Origin: Alphaproteobacteria bacterium | GTDB taxonomy: Bacteria > Pseudomonadota > Alphaproteobacteria > Micropepsales > Micropepsaceae | Direction of reading: 5' to 3' | NCBI GenBank assembly: GCA_015654635.1 | Contig: JAATGP010000013.1 | Coordinates: forward strand, 62,001 to 126,000 | DNA: 64,000 nucleotides | Shown here: piece by piece, positions 17,718 through 26,933 of the stretch | Position numbering within the stretch: position 1 is the first letter of the stretch | Layout of the letters: each line of letters starts with the position of its first letter | The notes under the pieces: generated by a model | The model's database searches: none | The model's input: the letters and a program-made list of their open reading frames with translations, nothing else | What the model was told of the DNA's origin: nothing | Translations under genes and position numbers: made by a program

Positions 17718-19970
17718 ATGTTTAGGGGATGGATGCTGGCCGCAGCGGCGGGCACGATGATGGCGGCCAGTGCCGATCCGGCGATGCCGTGGCTTGATCC
17801 GGCAACCCCGGCGGAGCAGCGCGCCGCCGCAGCTATGGCCGCTATGACGCTCGATGAAAAGCTGACGCTTATTCTCAGCTATAGCGAGCCCGACAATCTC
17901 GACAAAGAGCCCGAGGATATCGTTCCCGCCGCCGTGAAGGCGGAGGTGCGCGCCAAGATGGTGCCCCAATCCGCCGGTTATCTTCCTGCGATTCCGCGGC
18001 TGAAAATTCCTGGCCAGTGGTTCGGTGATGCCTCAATCGGCGTGCACGTGGGCAATCTCGGCCGCACCGCCTTGCCATCTTCGCTGACCACCGCCGCCAG
18101 CTTCGATCCTGCTGTCGCTGAGACGGGCGGCAAGATGATCGCTGGCGAAGCCCGCCTGACCGGCTTCAATATTCTCCTGGCGGGCGGCATCAATCTGGCG
18201 CGCGAGCCGCGCAATGGGCGCAATTTCGAGTACGTCGGCGAGGATCCGCTGCTGGCCGGTGAAATGGTCGGTTCCGCGATCCGCGGTGTTCAGTCGATGC
18301 ACATCGTCTCGACGATCAAGCATTTCGCCATCAACGATCAGGAGACCCATCGCAAAACGGTCAACGCCACGATCTCGACCGAAGCGATGCGCCAATCTGA
18401 ATTGCTGGCCTTCGAACTCGCCATCGAAAAGGGCAATCCCGCTTCGGTGATGTGTTCGTACAACCTCATTAATGGCATCTGGGGGTGCGAGAACGATTAT
18501 CTCCTGAACAAGACCCTGAAGCATGACTGGAAGTACAAGGGTTATGTCATGGCCGATTGGGGCGCGGTGCATTCCACCGCCGATGCCGCCAACAATGGCC
18601 TTGATCAGTTCACCGGTTATCCTTGCTGCGGCATGAAGGGGGCATATTTCGCACCCAAATATTTCAAGCCAGCCTTGGCGAGCGGCCAAATTCCGCCAGC
18701 CCGCCTTGACGATATGGTGAAGCGCATTCTCACGGGGCTCTACGCCTCCGGCACTTTTGACGATCCGCCAGTTCCCGGCCCCATAGATTTCGCCAAGGAT
18801 TTTCAGGTTTCGCAGAACGCTGCCGAACAGTCTCTCGTGCTGCTCAAAAACGAAGGCGGTCTGCTGCCGCTGAAGACTGCCAAGACTATCGCGGTGATCG
18901 GTGGCCATGCCGACAAAGGCGTTCTGTCGGGCGGCGGTTCGGGCAATGTCATGCCGGTCGGCGAGAACGCCGTGCCGGGCCTGGAGCCTGTGAACTGGCC
19001 GGGGCCGGTCGTTTATATCCCGTCGCCGCCGCTGGCAGCTTTGAAGGCTGAACTTCCGGGCGCGGCGATCGGCTATGACGATGGCAGCGATATCGGCCGC
19101 GCCGTCGAAGCAGCCAAGAAGGCCGATGTTGCCGTTGTTTTTGTCACCAAATTCAACACTGAAGCCTTCGATGGTGCGCTCGAACTGGATGGTAATCAGG
19201 ACCAATTGGTGGCGGCGGTCGCCAAAGCCAATCCCAATGTCATCGTGGTCACCGAGACCGGCGGGGCAATTCTGATGCCGTGGCTGGGCGACGTGAAAGC
19301 AGTGCTTGGCGCCTTCTATCCCGGTGCTTCGGGCGGCAAGGCCATTGCCCGGGTCCTCACCGGCAAGGTCAATCCCTCCGGCCATCTGCCCATCAGCTTT
19401 CCGGCGGGAAACGAGCAACTTGCTCATGCCGTCGTCGCGGGCCGTGATGTTCCCGATATTATGACCGCCGACCCTGCCGCCGCTGCCGCCATCACCTATG
19501 ACGAGGGCGCGGCCATTGGCTACAAATGGTACGACGCGAAGGGCTTCAAACCGCTCTTCGCCTTCGGCCATGGCCTCAGCTACACAAGCTTTGCGACCTC
19601 CGATCTCACGGCCGTGCTGCAAGGCAATGCGCTGACAGTCAGCTTTACGGTTAAGAACACCGGCAAACTTGCGGGCAAAGCCGTACCGCAAATTTATCTG
19701 GCACCTGTCGATTACAAAGCCGCGGGTTGGGAAGCACCCAAACGTCTTGTCGGTTTCTCCAAAGTGGCACTCAAGCCGGGTGAGGCACGCAGCATCACCC
19801 TCAAGGTCGATCCACGCCTGCTCGCCACCTACGCCACCTCGGCCAATAGTTGGCAGGTCGCCGAAGGCAGCTACCGCATCCTGCTGGGTCAAGCCTCGGA
19901 TGCGCTTGCCCAGACGGTTGAGCTACGATTGCCCGCTGCAAGCTGGAGCGCCGTGCATGCCGGGCCGTGA
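17718..19970 (+). CDS. Glycoside hydrolase family 3 beta-glucosidase, secreted
   Basis: A 750-residue exported glycosidase. The ATG at 17718 is preferred because GGAGG lies seven bases before it; the earlier ATG at 17703 would put that site inside the gene. The signal peptide ends near AAAAGTMMAASA. The GH3 catalytic domain shows IKHFAINDQETHR, and the nucleophile Asp280 in VMADWGA. An (alpha/beta)6 domain (SLVLLKNEGGLLPL) and a C-terminal fibronectin-III-like domain follow. It probably trims beta-linked glucosides in the periplasm. It is the last gene of the transporter-phosphorylase operon and ends at a strong hairpin. Confidence 0.93.
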   Translation: MFRGWMLAAAAGTMMAASADPAMPWLDPATPAEQRAAAAMAAMTLDEKLTLILSYSEPDNLDKEPEDIVPAAVKAEVRAKMVPQSAGYLPAIPRLKIPGQWFGDASIGVHVGNLGRTALPSSLTTAASFDPAVAETGGKMIAGEARLTGFNILLAGGINLAREPRNGRNFEYVGEDPLLAGEMVGSAIRGVQSMHIVSTIKHFAINDQETHRKTVNATISTEAMRQSELLAFELAIEKGNPASVMCSYNLINGIWGCENDYLLNKTLKHDWKYKGYVMADWGAVHSTADAANNGLDQFTGYPCCGMKGAYFAPKYFKPALASGQIPPARLDDMVKRILTGLYASGTFDDPPVPGPIDFAKDFQVSQNAAEQSLVLLKNEGGLLPLKTAKTIAVIGGHADKGVLSGGGSGNVMPVGENAVPGLEPVNWPGPVVYIPSPPLAALKAELPGAAIGYDDGSDIGRAVEAAKKADVAVVFVTKFNTEAFDGALELDGNQDQLVAAVAKANPNVIVVTETGGAILMPWLGDVKAVLGAFYPGASGGKAIARVLTGKVNPSGHLPISFPAGNEQLAHAVVAGRDVPDIMTADPAAAAAITYDEGAAIGYKWYDAKGFKPLFAFGHGLSYTSFATSDLTAVLQGNALTVSFTVKNTGKLAGKAVPQIYLAPVDYKAAGWEAPKRLVGFSKVALKPGEARSITLKVDPRLLATYATSANSWQVAEGSYRILLGQASDALAQTVELRLPAASWSAVHAGP

Positions 19971-19997
19971 GGGCTCGGCTCTACTCTGATCCGGCGC

Positions 19998-20043
19998 AAG
20001 GGAGGTCAGGTCAAGCGCTGGTTTGACTTGGCCGCCCTTTATT
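19998..20043. terminator. Hairpin between convergent GH3 and RND genes
   Basis: Arms at 19998-20014 and 20023-20039 form a 17-bp stem with one mismatch and two G-T wobbles around an 8-base loop. On the plus strand the stem ends in CCCTTTATT, which fits a Rho-independent terminator for the GH3 operon. The far arm touches the stop codon of the convergent RND gene. Confidence 0.68.
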
Positions 20044-23000
20044 CGGCGGGCGCTGCATCAGTCGGTGCCGCTTCGGGCGTGCGGCTGAGGCGGGCACTCA
20101 GGCGGTCGAGATAGATATAGACCACGGGCGTCGTAAACAGAGTCAGGATTTGCGATACAAGCAGTCCGCCGACGATGGCGTAGCCAAGCGGATGGCGGAA
20201 CTCCGAACCAGTGCCATTCATGAAAATCATGGGAATACCGCCGAGGGCAGCACAGGCTGTGGTCATCAGAATTGGGCGCAGCCGTTGATGCGAGGCCGCC
20301 CGCACGGCGTCCTCGGCGCTCATGTGATGCTCACGCTCGAGGCGCAAGGCCACATCCACGATCATAATGCCGTTCTTCTTGACGATGCCGATCAGCAGAA
20401 TAATCGCGATGATGCCGATGACGTTGAGGTCCTGCCCGGCAAATTTCAGTGCCAAAAGCGCACCTACGCCTGCGGAGGGCAGGGTGGAGAGAATCGTCAG
20501 CGGGTGGATATAGCTTTCATAGAGGACGCCCAGAATAACATAGACAGCGATAAGTGCGGCGAGGATCAAGACTGGTTCGCTGGACAAAGACTCCTGAAAG
20601 GCCTGCGCCGTTCCCTGAAATGCCCCGGTGAGGGTCGGCGGCGCATTGAGATCTTGGCGTGTGCGCTCGACCGCGGCGGTGGCTTCGCTCAGCGCCACGC
20701 CGGGCGAAAGATTGAACGACAAGGTCACCGCGGGGTATTCGCCTTGATGATTAACCGTCAGGCTGCTGGTCGCGTTGGGGTCGACCTTGACGAATAGCGA
20801 CAGGGGCACGGTCTTGCCAGTGCTTGGGGAAAGAATAAAGACCGAATTGAAGACGTCGGGTGTCTGGCGCAAGAGCTGGTTACTCTCGACCACGATGTGG
20901 TAGCTGTTCTGCTGGGTGAAGTACTGCGCAACCTCATCCTGGCCGAGCATCTCGTAGATCGCCGCGTCGATGGCAGCCGGCGTGATGCCGAAGCGCGATG
21001 CCGCGGCACGGTCAATATCCAGCTTGACGGCGCCGCCCTGGGATTGCTGATCGGAGCTGACGTCTTTGAGCTGCGGCAGGTTCTGCATCGCCGCCACCAT
21101 GCGCGGCGCCCAGGTATTGAGTTCGTCGATGTCCGGATCGGCCAATGTGTACTGATACTGCGCTTGGCCTGGCCGCCCGCCCACATTGATGTCCTGCGCC
21201 GCTTGCAACAAGGTGCGCACGCCCACGAGCTGCGCCAGTTTGGGCCGCAACCGGGTGATGATCTCGTCGGCGGTGGTCGTGCGCCCGCTGTCCTTGGGCT
21301 TGAGTGCGATGTACATGTTGGCCTGATTGGTGCCCGATTGCCCCACGAACATGCCGAAGCCCGCGACATCGGGGTCCTTGCTTATGATGCTCGCAACGGC
21401 CTGCACTTTCTGGCTCGTTTTTGCAAAGGACGCATCCTGCGAGGTGAGCATGACACCGCTCAGAAAGCCCGTATCCTGCTGCGGGAAGAAGCCGGTTGAG
21501 GCTGTGGCGTAGAGAACCACTGCCGCCGCAAGCGAACCAACGAACACCATCAGCGTCGTGAATTTGTGCTTCAGCACAATGTCGAGATAATAGGCGTAAC
21601 CGGTTTCCAGGCGTTTCAGACCGTCGCTCAGCCAGCGCGTGAAGCGGGTCGCCGGTGGCGTTGGTGGCCTCAGGAATTGGGCGCACAGCATGGGCGTGAC
21701 CGTCAGCGTCAACGCCAGTGAGACGAGCACCGCGGCGCTCAGCGTCACCGCGAACTCCCGCATCAACAGGCCCACGACGCCGCCCATGAACATCAAGGGG
21801 GTGAACACGGCGATCAGCGAAACGGAGATCGACAGCACCGTGAAGCTGACATCGCTCGAACCGGACAGCGCGGCATCGAACGGTTTTTGCCCATGCTCCA
21901 GATGCTGCCAGATCACTTCGGTCATGACGATGGCGTCGTCGACCACAAAGCCGACGGCAATGGTCAGCGCCATCAACGAAAGGTTGTCGAGGTTGAAGCC
22001 GAGCGGCAGCATCACCGCCGCGGCGCCGAGCAGTGCCAAGGGAATGATCGAGCTTGGGATCAGCGTCGCCCGCAGGTCTAGAATGAAGAGAAAGATCACG
22101 ATCACCACCAAGACGATGGTGATAATCAGCGTGACTTTCACGTCCGCCACAGAAGCGCTGATGGTCTGGGTACGGTCCATCAGAATATGGATGGCAATGG
22201 CCGGCGGAATGCTGGCCTGCAGCCCCGGCAATGCGGCTCTTATCTTGTTTACGGTGTCGATGACGTTGGCGCCGGGCAGCTTGAAGATGATGAGCAGAAT
22301 GCTGCGCCCGCCCGTCAACGTGGGATCTTCGCTGCCTTTGCCGGGAAACACCCAGGCACCGATCTGGTTGTTCTCCACACTGGGGAAGGCTGTGCCGATA
22401 TCGCTGATGTGTATCGGCGCGCCTTTGTTGTAGCCGACGACCAGGCCGTTCCACGGTTCGGCTTCGAGCAGCTGATCGTTGGCATAGATCGTGAGATTGC
22501 GTTGGGGGCCTGTGATCGAGCCTTTCGGCGCGTTGGTCGTTGCCGCGACAATCGCCGCGCGGACGTTGTCGATCTGAAGTCCGCGGGCGGCAATTTTACG
22601 GGGATCGAGTTGGATGCGGACAGCCGGCTTTTGCTGCCCGCCGATGGTAACAAGGCCAACGCCGTCGATGCGCGAAACCTGCTGTGCCAGGATGACATCG
22701 GCGTAGTTATCAACTTGGTCGAGTGGAATCGTGTCCGAACTCAACGACAGCATCATGATCGGCGCATCCGCCGGGTTGACCTGTCGGATGGTCGGTTGTG
22801 ACGGCAGATTGCTGGGCAGCTGGGCGCTGGCGGCATTGATCGCTGCCTGCACCTGCTGAAAATCGCTGGTCATGCTTTGCGATAGCGCGAACTGCAGCGT
22901 GATGCTGGTGTTGCCCAAGGCGTTGACCGAGGTCATCTGGACGATGCCGGGGATCAAAGCGAACTGGCGTTCCAACGGTGTGGCCACATTGGACGCCATC

Positions 23001-23173
23001 GTCTCGGGGCTGGCGCCCGGAAGCGAGGCGCTGACCTGCACGGTGGGAAAATCGACATTCGGCAGCGCCGCCACAGGCAGCATTGTGTACGCGACAATCC
23101 CAACCAGCAGCACCGCTATAGCGAGCAAGCTGGTCGCGACCGGGCGGTGGATGAATGGGCTGGCGAGATTCAC
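20039..23173 (-). CDS. RND multidrug efflux pump, MdtB/MdtC/AcrB type
   Basis: A 1044-residue inner-membrane pump with the N-terminal anchor (MNLASPFIHRPVAT), two large periplasmic loops and twelve helices. The helix-4 proton-relay motif reads VGFVVDDAIVMTE, with the paired aspartates of hydrophobe/amphiphile-efflux pumps, as opposed to the DFG-DGA form of metal pumps. The N-terminal PVAALPNVDFPTVQV segment is typical of MdtB/MdtC. The GTG start overlaps the adaptor stop as GTGA, so the two are translationally coupled. No outer-membrane factor belongs to this pair; it may borrow the NodT-type one at 25419. The drug range cannot be predicted. Confidence 0.93.
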   Translation of the reverse strand: MNLASPFIHRPVATSLLAIAVLLVGIVAYTMLPVAALPNVDFPTVQVSASLPGASPETMASNVATPLERQFALIPGIVQMTSVNALGNTSITLQFALSQSMTSDFQQVQAAINAASAQLPSNLPSQPTIRQVNPADAPIMMLSLSSDTIPLDQVDNYADVILAQQVSRIDGVGLVTIGGQQKPAVRIQLDPRKIAARGLQIDNVRAAIVAATTNAPKGSITGPQRNLTIYANDQLLEAEPWNGLVVGYNKGAPIHISDIGTAFPSVENNQIGAWVFPGKGSEDPTLTGGRSILLIIFKLPGANVIDTVNKIRAALPGLQASIPPAIAIHILMDRTQTISASVADVKVTLIITIVLVVIVIFLFILDLRATLIPSSIIPLALLGAAAVMLPLGFNLDNLSLMALTIAVGFVVDDAIVMTEVIWQHLEHGQKPFDAALSGSSDVSFTVLSISVSLIAVFTPLMFMGGVVGLLMREFAVTLSAAVLVSLALTLTVTPMLCAQFLRPPTPPATRFTRWLSDGLKRLETGYAYYLDIVLKHKFTTLMVFVGSLAAAVVLYATASTGFFPQQDTGFLSGVMLTSQDASFAKTSQKVQAVASIISKDPDVAGFGMFVGQSGTNQANMYIALKPKDSGRTTTADEIITRLRPKLAQLVGVRTLLQAAQDINVGGRPGQAQYQYTLADPDIDELNTWAPRMVAAMQNLPQLKDVSSDQQSQGGAVKLDIDRAAASRFGITPAAIDAAIYEMLGQDEVAQYFTQQNSYHIVVESNQLLRQTPDVFNSVFILSPSTGKTVPLSLFVKVDPNATSSLTVNHQGEYPAVTLSFNLSPGVALSEATAAVERTRQDLNAPPTLTGAFQGTAQAFQESLSSEPVLILAALIAVYVILGVLYESYIHPLTILSTLPSAGVGALLALKFAGQDLNVIGIIAIILLIGIVKKNGIMIVDVALRLEREHHMSAEDAVRAASHQRLRPILMTTACAALGGIPMIFMNGTGSEFRHPLGYAIVGGLLVSQILTLFTTPVVYIYLDRLSARLSRTPEAAPTDAAPAE

Positions 23174-24393
23174 GGGTGCGTCCGCCGCGCCGTGGCGATC
23201 TTCACCAGCGAACCTGCTTTCAATGTCATCTGGCCGTCGATGACAACAAGGTCTCCGGGCTTCACACCGCTGGCAACGGCGGCAAAGCTATCCCCCGTCA
23301 CGCTCAGCTTCACGGGGTGCACAAGCGCATGCTTATCCTTGGTGATGACATAGACATAGCGGCCATTGGGGCCGCGATTGATGGCAGCCGCCGGAATGGT
23401 CGTCGCATTATGCAGGGTCTGCAGCGTCAGCTGTACATTGACGAACTGTCCTGGCCACAGCCGGCGTTCCGCGTTGGGAAAACGCGCCTTCATTTCGATC
23501 GTGCCGGTGGACGGATCAATACGGTTGTCGGCAATGCTGAGCGTGCCGGTGTCGAGCAAGGCTCCGGTTTCCTGGCTATAGGCCCGCACCGCCAGCGCGG
23601 TATGAAAACCGTTCGACGCCTGCATCAGGTTCTGAAAATCGCCTTCGGCCACGGTGAAGGTGACGGCGATAGGCTGGATCTGGTTGATGACGACGATGCC
23701 GGAACCGCCGCTCGAAGACGGGTTGTTCGCACTTGTCGCCGCCGCCGTGGCCGGTGCGCTGGCAATCCCGCCGCTGGCGCTGATGATATTGCCGGGATCG
23801 ACGAGGCGAACCCCCACGCGCCCGGTGAACGGCGCCACGATGCGGCACCATTCCAGATTGGTTTGCGCGATTTTTGCCGTGCCTTCATCGCTTTGCACCA
23901 CGCCTTCGTCTTGCTGAACCAGCGCGGCTTGCGTCTGATACTGCTGCTGCGAGATGGCATTGGCCGCCATCAGCCGGGTGTAGCGGTCAAGGTCTATTTT
24001 CGCCTCAGCCAGAGCAGCGCGATCACGCCGTAAAGAGCCTTCTGCTTGTTGCAGCGCTGCGCGATAGGTCGTGGGATCGATTTCCGCCAGAACATCGCCG
24101 GCGTTGACATCGGTGCCTTCGGTGAAGTTCACCTTTAAAAGCTTGCCGCTGACCTGGGCGAGGATGGTAACGCTCGTCCAAGCCTGTGCCGCACCAAGTT
24201 CTGTGATCACGACCGGCATGTCCTGGCGCTTGGCGGTCGCCACCGTCACAGGCACCGCAGGCGGTGCTGGAGCTTTTGCCGGCCCTTGGTGAAAAAATAT
24301 CCATAGGATTAGCGCCAGCGCTATCACGCCTGCGCCTATGAACACCCAAGGGTGTTCCGCGACATGCTTTTCGTACCAAGGCTTAATGTTCAT
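23170..24393 (-). CDS. RND efflux periplasmic adaptor (membrane fusion protein)
   Basis: A 407-residue adaptor of the MdtA/AcrA family. It has an N-terminal signal-anchor (VFIGAGVIALALILWIF), then biotinyl-lipoyl-like halves flanking a coiled-coil hairpin, a beta-barrel domain and a membrane-proximal domain. An unusual Ser/Gly/Ala-rich insertion (about residues 200-230) interrupts the barrel region. ATG 24393 is chosen over the GTG one codon earlier. It bridges the pump encoded directly after it to an outer-membrane channel. GTTAC direct repeats lie 54-69 bases upstream of its start. Confidence 0.9.
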   Translation of the reverse strand: MNIKPWYEKHVAEHPWVFIGAGVIALALILWIFFHQGPAKAPAPPAVPVTVATAKRQDMPVVITELGAAQAWTSVTILAQVSGKLLKVNFTEGTDVNAGDVLAEIDPTTYRAALQQAEGSLRRDRAALAEAKIDLDRYTRLMAANAISQQQYQTQAALVQQDEGVVQSDEGTAKIAQTNLEWCRIVAPFTGRVGVRLVDPGNIISASGGIASAPATAAATSANNPSSSGGSGIVVINQIQPIAVTFTVAEGDFQNLMQASNGFHTALAVRAYSQETGALLDTGTLSIADNRIDPSTGTIEMKARFPNAERRLWPGQFVNVQLTLQTLHNATTIPAAAINRGPNGRYVYVITKDKHALVHPVKLSVTGDSFAAVASGVKPGDLVVIDGQMTLKAGSLVKIATARRTHP

Positions 24394-24446
24394 CACCGTC
24401 CAGCCTACAAGCTCGCACTTTAACAGAAAAGCAGTTCGGCGATTTC

Positions 24447-24462
24447 GTTACCATGCGGTTAC
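24447..24462 (-). promoter_or_regulatory. GTTAC direct repeat upstream of the RND adaptor
   Basis: GTTAC occurs at 24447-24451 and 24458-24462, exactly 11 bases apart, so both lie on one face of the helix. That is the usual layout for OmpR-type response-regulator dimers. It lies upstream of the adaptor start at 24393. The binder is unknown. Confidence 0.38.
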
Positions 24463-24487
24463 ATTTTTCGGCGAAGACCAGATAGTT

Positions 24488-24529
24488 TTGCGACAATCAA
24501 AACCACGGCCTATACATACCGTAGGGGTA
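24488..24529 (+). promoter_or_regulatory. Candidate promoter with overlapping TACC-N3-GGGGTA element
   Basis: TTGCGA at 24488-24493 and TATACA at 24511-24516 are 17 bases apart, a plausible sigma-70 promoter. Immediately downstream, 24517-24529 reads TACCGTAGGGGTA, a G-tract imperfect palindrome resembling operators of CsoR/RcnR-type metal sensors. It points at the secreted CPxC protein and the heavy-metal RND operon. The resemblance is by eye only. Confidence 0.35.
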
Positions 24530-24932
24530 GTCGCATGCCGTCCACGATTATGGTGTCCTGCGTGAATGCGCATTCTCACTGGCGGTTCCAATATAGGTTG
24601 CCGACTGTCGGTATTATGCTTGGTGAATCCGCAATCAGAAGCGCTTCCCCGGTCAAGCTGCTTCGCGCGCAAGCCTGATACTGACATCAAATCACCGCTA
24701 CCAAGTCACTGGTGACGCTGGCCGGCGCGGCGGCTCGTCTCTGCAACGAGCCCATAAACCATTTGAAATCAGCCCGTTACAGAAAATCAACCCTTGAAAA
24801 GACAGCCGGGCGGCGCGCAAGGAGTCGAAATGGCCCTTGGACGATCTGCGACAGTCTCTTGCCACGGCAGCAGTAGCGCAAACACACCGAACTCCGTATA
24901 GGATGATGCCCGATGCGAAAGTTCACGGGATC

Positions 24933-25319
24933 ATGAGGCCTGCCACGAGCGTTTCTAATGCCTCACACCGAATGTCTGGCTGGCGCTATGTCACGTGGAT
25001 TGTGGTGCTCGCCTTTTCGTTGCAGTCCTTTGTCGCTCAGACCCATATCCACGGCACTCTGCAAACAATAGATCGTACTGTCGCCAGCAAGTCGCTCACC
25101 ACCACGCCCGCGCACAACAAATCGCCTGCCGACGACGGCACGGCCGCATGCCCCTTATGCCAAGCGGTGGCCAATGCCGGTGTGTTTTTTGCGCCGGCGG
25201 CCCCCCAGCTTCTGCCGCCTAGCTTACGGGCCGAAGCCATTGCTCTGCCGCTTTTGGCAAGCGTGGTTGACGGTGCCGCTGCACAAGGCTGGCACAGTCG
25301 CGCGCCTCCACAGCTCTAG
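24933..25319 (+). CDS. Small secreted DUF2946-like protein with CPLC and His motifs
   Basis: About 128 residues if started at ATG 24933; ATGs at 24903 and 24906 are alternatives, and none has a strong ribosome site. One hydrophobic segment (WRYVTWIVVLAFSLQSFVAQ) acts as signal peptide or anchor. It is followed by THIHG and a CPLCQAVANAG stretch. The pattern of a helix, His residues and a CPxC is typical of DUF2946-like proteins found beside copper and other metal efflux genes. It stands about 100 bases before the RND operon and may bind metal in the periplasm; this is inference. The gene is probably real but the exact start is open. Confidence 0.6.
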   Translation: MRPATSVSNASHRMSGWRYVTWIVVLAFSLQSFVAQTHIHGTLQTIDRTVASKSLTTTPAHNKSPADDGTAACPLCQAVANAGVFFAPAAPQLLPPSLRAEAIALPLLASVVDGAAAQGWHSRAPPQL

Positions 25320-25418
25320 GTCCCAAATGGGCGCGCGTCACCGCTACGGGAGCGGTGCTGTATGTATTGCGCAGGCTCGTATAGCGGCTAAGCCGTTCTT
25401 TTGCGTGGAGACAATCCG

Positions 25419-26933
25419 ATGATGCATACGATGGAGGTTGATAAGGGCACTTCGCCGAAGCGTGCGCTGCGTTTGGGCTGCGCCATGTCCTTGCTGCTGC
25501 TCGCAGGTTGCGCCGTCGGTCCCGATTTTGAAAAGCCTGTCGCGCCCGACATCCACGATTATACCGCCCAGCCGCTCGCAACCACGGCCACGGCGGCGGT
25601 ATCCGGCGGCGAAGCGCAGCAGTTTGCTCCCAATATCGATATTTCAGCCGAGTGGTGGAGCGTCTTTCACTCCAAAGCTCTCAACAGTTTGATCAAACAG
25701 GCACTGGCGGCCAATCCGGATCTGAAGGCCGCTCAGGCGGCGTTGTCCGTATCCCGCGAGAATGCCCTGGCCCAGCGCGGCGTTTTCCTGCCCAGCCTCT
25801 CGGCGGGATTTACTGCCACACGCCAGTCTCAGCCAGGGACCCTGGCGCCGGTGCCGAGTTCAAACGCCGATCAATATAATCTCTTCACCCCGCAGCTCAG
25901 TATTTCCTATTCCCCCGACGTGTTCGGCCTCAATCGCCGTAGTGCCGAATCGCTAGAGGCGCAGCAACAGGCGGTGCGCTTTCAAATGATCGCGGCCTAC
26001 AACACGCTGACCGCCAATGTCGTCGTTACCGCGATCCAGCGCGCGTCCATCGAGGCCCAAGTCGAAGCGACGCGCGAGATCATTGCCGCCGATACTCGCC
26101 TGCTCGAAATCCTCGAATATCAACAGATCAAGGGTTATGCCAGCGGGCTCGATGTTGCGGCCCAGAAGTCTCAGCTGGCCCAAGCCAGCGCCCAGCTGCC
26201 GCCGCTCTTGAAGCAATGGGCCCAGTTGCAGGATCTGATGGCTGCCCTCACCGGCCATTTTCCCAGCCAAGCGCCAGCCGAAAAGTTCGATCTGGCGTAT
26301 CTGCAACTTCCGCAGCAATTGCCCGTGAGTTTGCCATCAAAACTGGTGGAGCAGCGTCCCGATGTTCGGCAGGCTGAGGCCAATCTGCACGCGGCCAGCG
26401 CCCAGATCGGGGTCGCTGTCGCCAACCGCCTGCCCAATTTCGAGCTGACCGGCAATATCGGCAACACGGCATTGGCATTCGGCCAATTGTTCACCCCGGG
26501 CACAGGCTTTTGGGGGGTGGGTGCCGCTGTGACGGAGCCTCTTTTTGACGGCGGCAGCTTGCTGCATCAGGAGCGTGCCGCGCGGGCGGCCTACGATCAA
26601 GCCTCTCAGCAATATCGCAGCACGGTGCTGGCGGCATTCCAGAATGTCGCCGATACATTGACGGCGCTGCAGCAGGATGCAGAGGCCCTGAAAGCGGCAG
26701 CCGCCGCAGAGGATGCTGCCAAGGCAACACGCGATCTGGCGCAACGCCAATATCAAGACGGCTACGCCGGACTTCCGGTCGTGCTAACTGCGGAACAGAG
26801 CTATCAGCAAGCCCGGATTGCTCTCATAGAGGCCCAGGCTGGCCGTTTTGCCGACACCGCCGCTTTGTTTCAGGCGCTTGGTGGCGGCTGGTGGAATCGG
26901 ACAGAACTGGCCGGAGATGATCATGGCAAATAA
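25419..26933 (+). CDS. RND outer-membrane factor lipoprotein, NodT/OprM family
   Basis: A 504-residue TolC-like channel. ATG 25419, with GGAG eight bases before it, is preferred to the TTG at 25401. The signal peptide carries a lipobox LLLAGC, so the cysteine is lipidated. The mature start, AVGPDFEKPVAPD, is the NodT-family hallmark. Two repeated outer-membrane efflux domains follow, with the motif QRPDVRQAEANLHAASAQIG. It exports substrate from the adaptor-pump complex encoded next. Its 3' end overlaps the adaptor start by 11 bases, showing translational coupling. Confidence 0.93.
   Translation: MMHTMEVDKGTSPKRALRLGCAMSLLLLAGCAVGPDFEKPVAPDIHDYTAQPLATTATAAVSGGEAQQFAPNIDISAEWWSVFHSKALNSLIKQALAANPDLKAAQAALSVSRENALAQRGVFLPSLSAGFTATRQSQPGTLAPVPSSNADQYNLFTPQLSISYSPDVFGLNRRSAESLEAQQQAVRFQMIAAYNTLTANVVVTAIQRASIEAQVEATREIIAADTRLLEILEYQQIKGYASGLDVAAQKSQLAQASAQLPPLLKQWAQLQDLMAALTGHFPSQAPAEKFDLAYLQLPQQLPVSLPSKLVEQRPDVRQAEANLHAASAQIGVAVANRLPNFELTGNIGNTALAFGQLFTPGTGFWGVGAAVTEPLFDGGSLLHQERAARAAYDQASQQYRSTVLAAFQNVADTLTALQQDAEALKAAAAAEDAAKATRDLAQRQYQDGYAGLPVVLTAEQSYQQARIALIEAQAGRFADTAALFQALGGGWWNRTELAGDDHGK

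Larger units (their letters stand above)
24397..24932. other. Divergent control region between two efflux systems
   Basis: About 535 bases separate the minus-strand adaptor from the plus-strand secreted protein. It holds GTTAC direct repeats (24447-24462) facing the adaptor, and a plus-strand promoter candidate (24488-24516) with a TACC/GGGGTA element on its downstream edge. The remainder up to 24932 has no supported gene and would form a long leader of about 400 bases. Confidence 0.5.

Noticed and set aside
18033-19892. Long minus-strand open frame of 619 codons opposite the GH3 gene
   Set aside because: It mirrors a strongly supported GH3 enzyme; high-GC codon bias makes such antisense frames common, and the translation has no recognisable domain.
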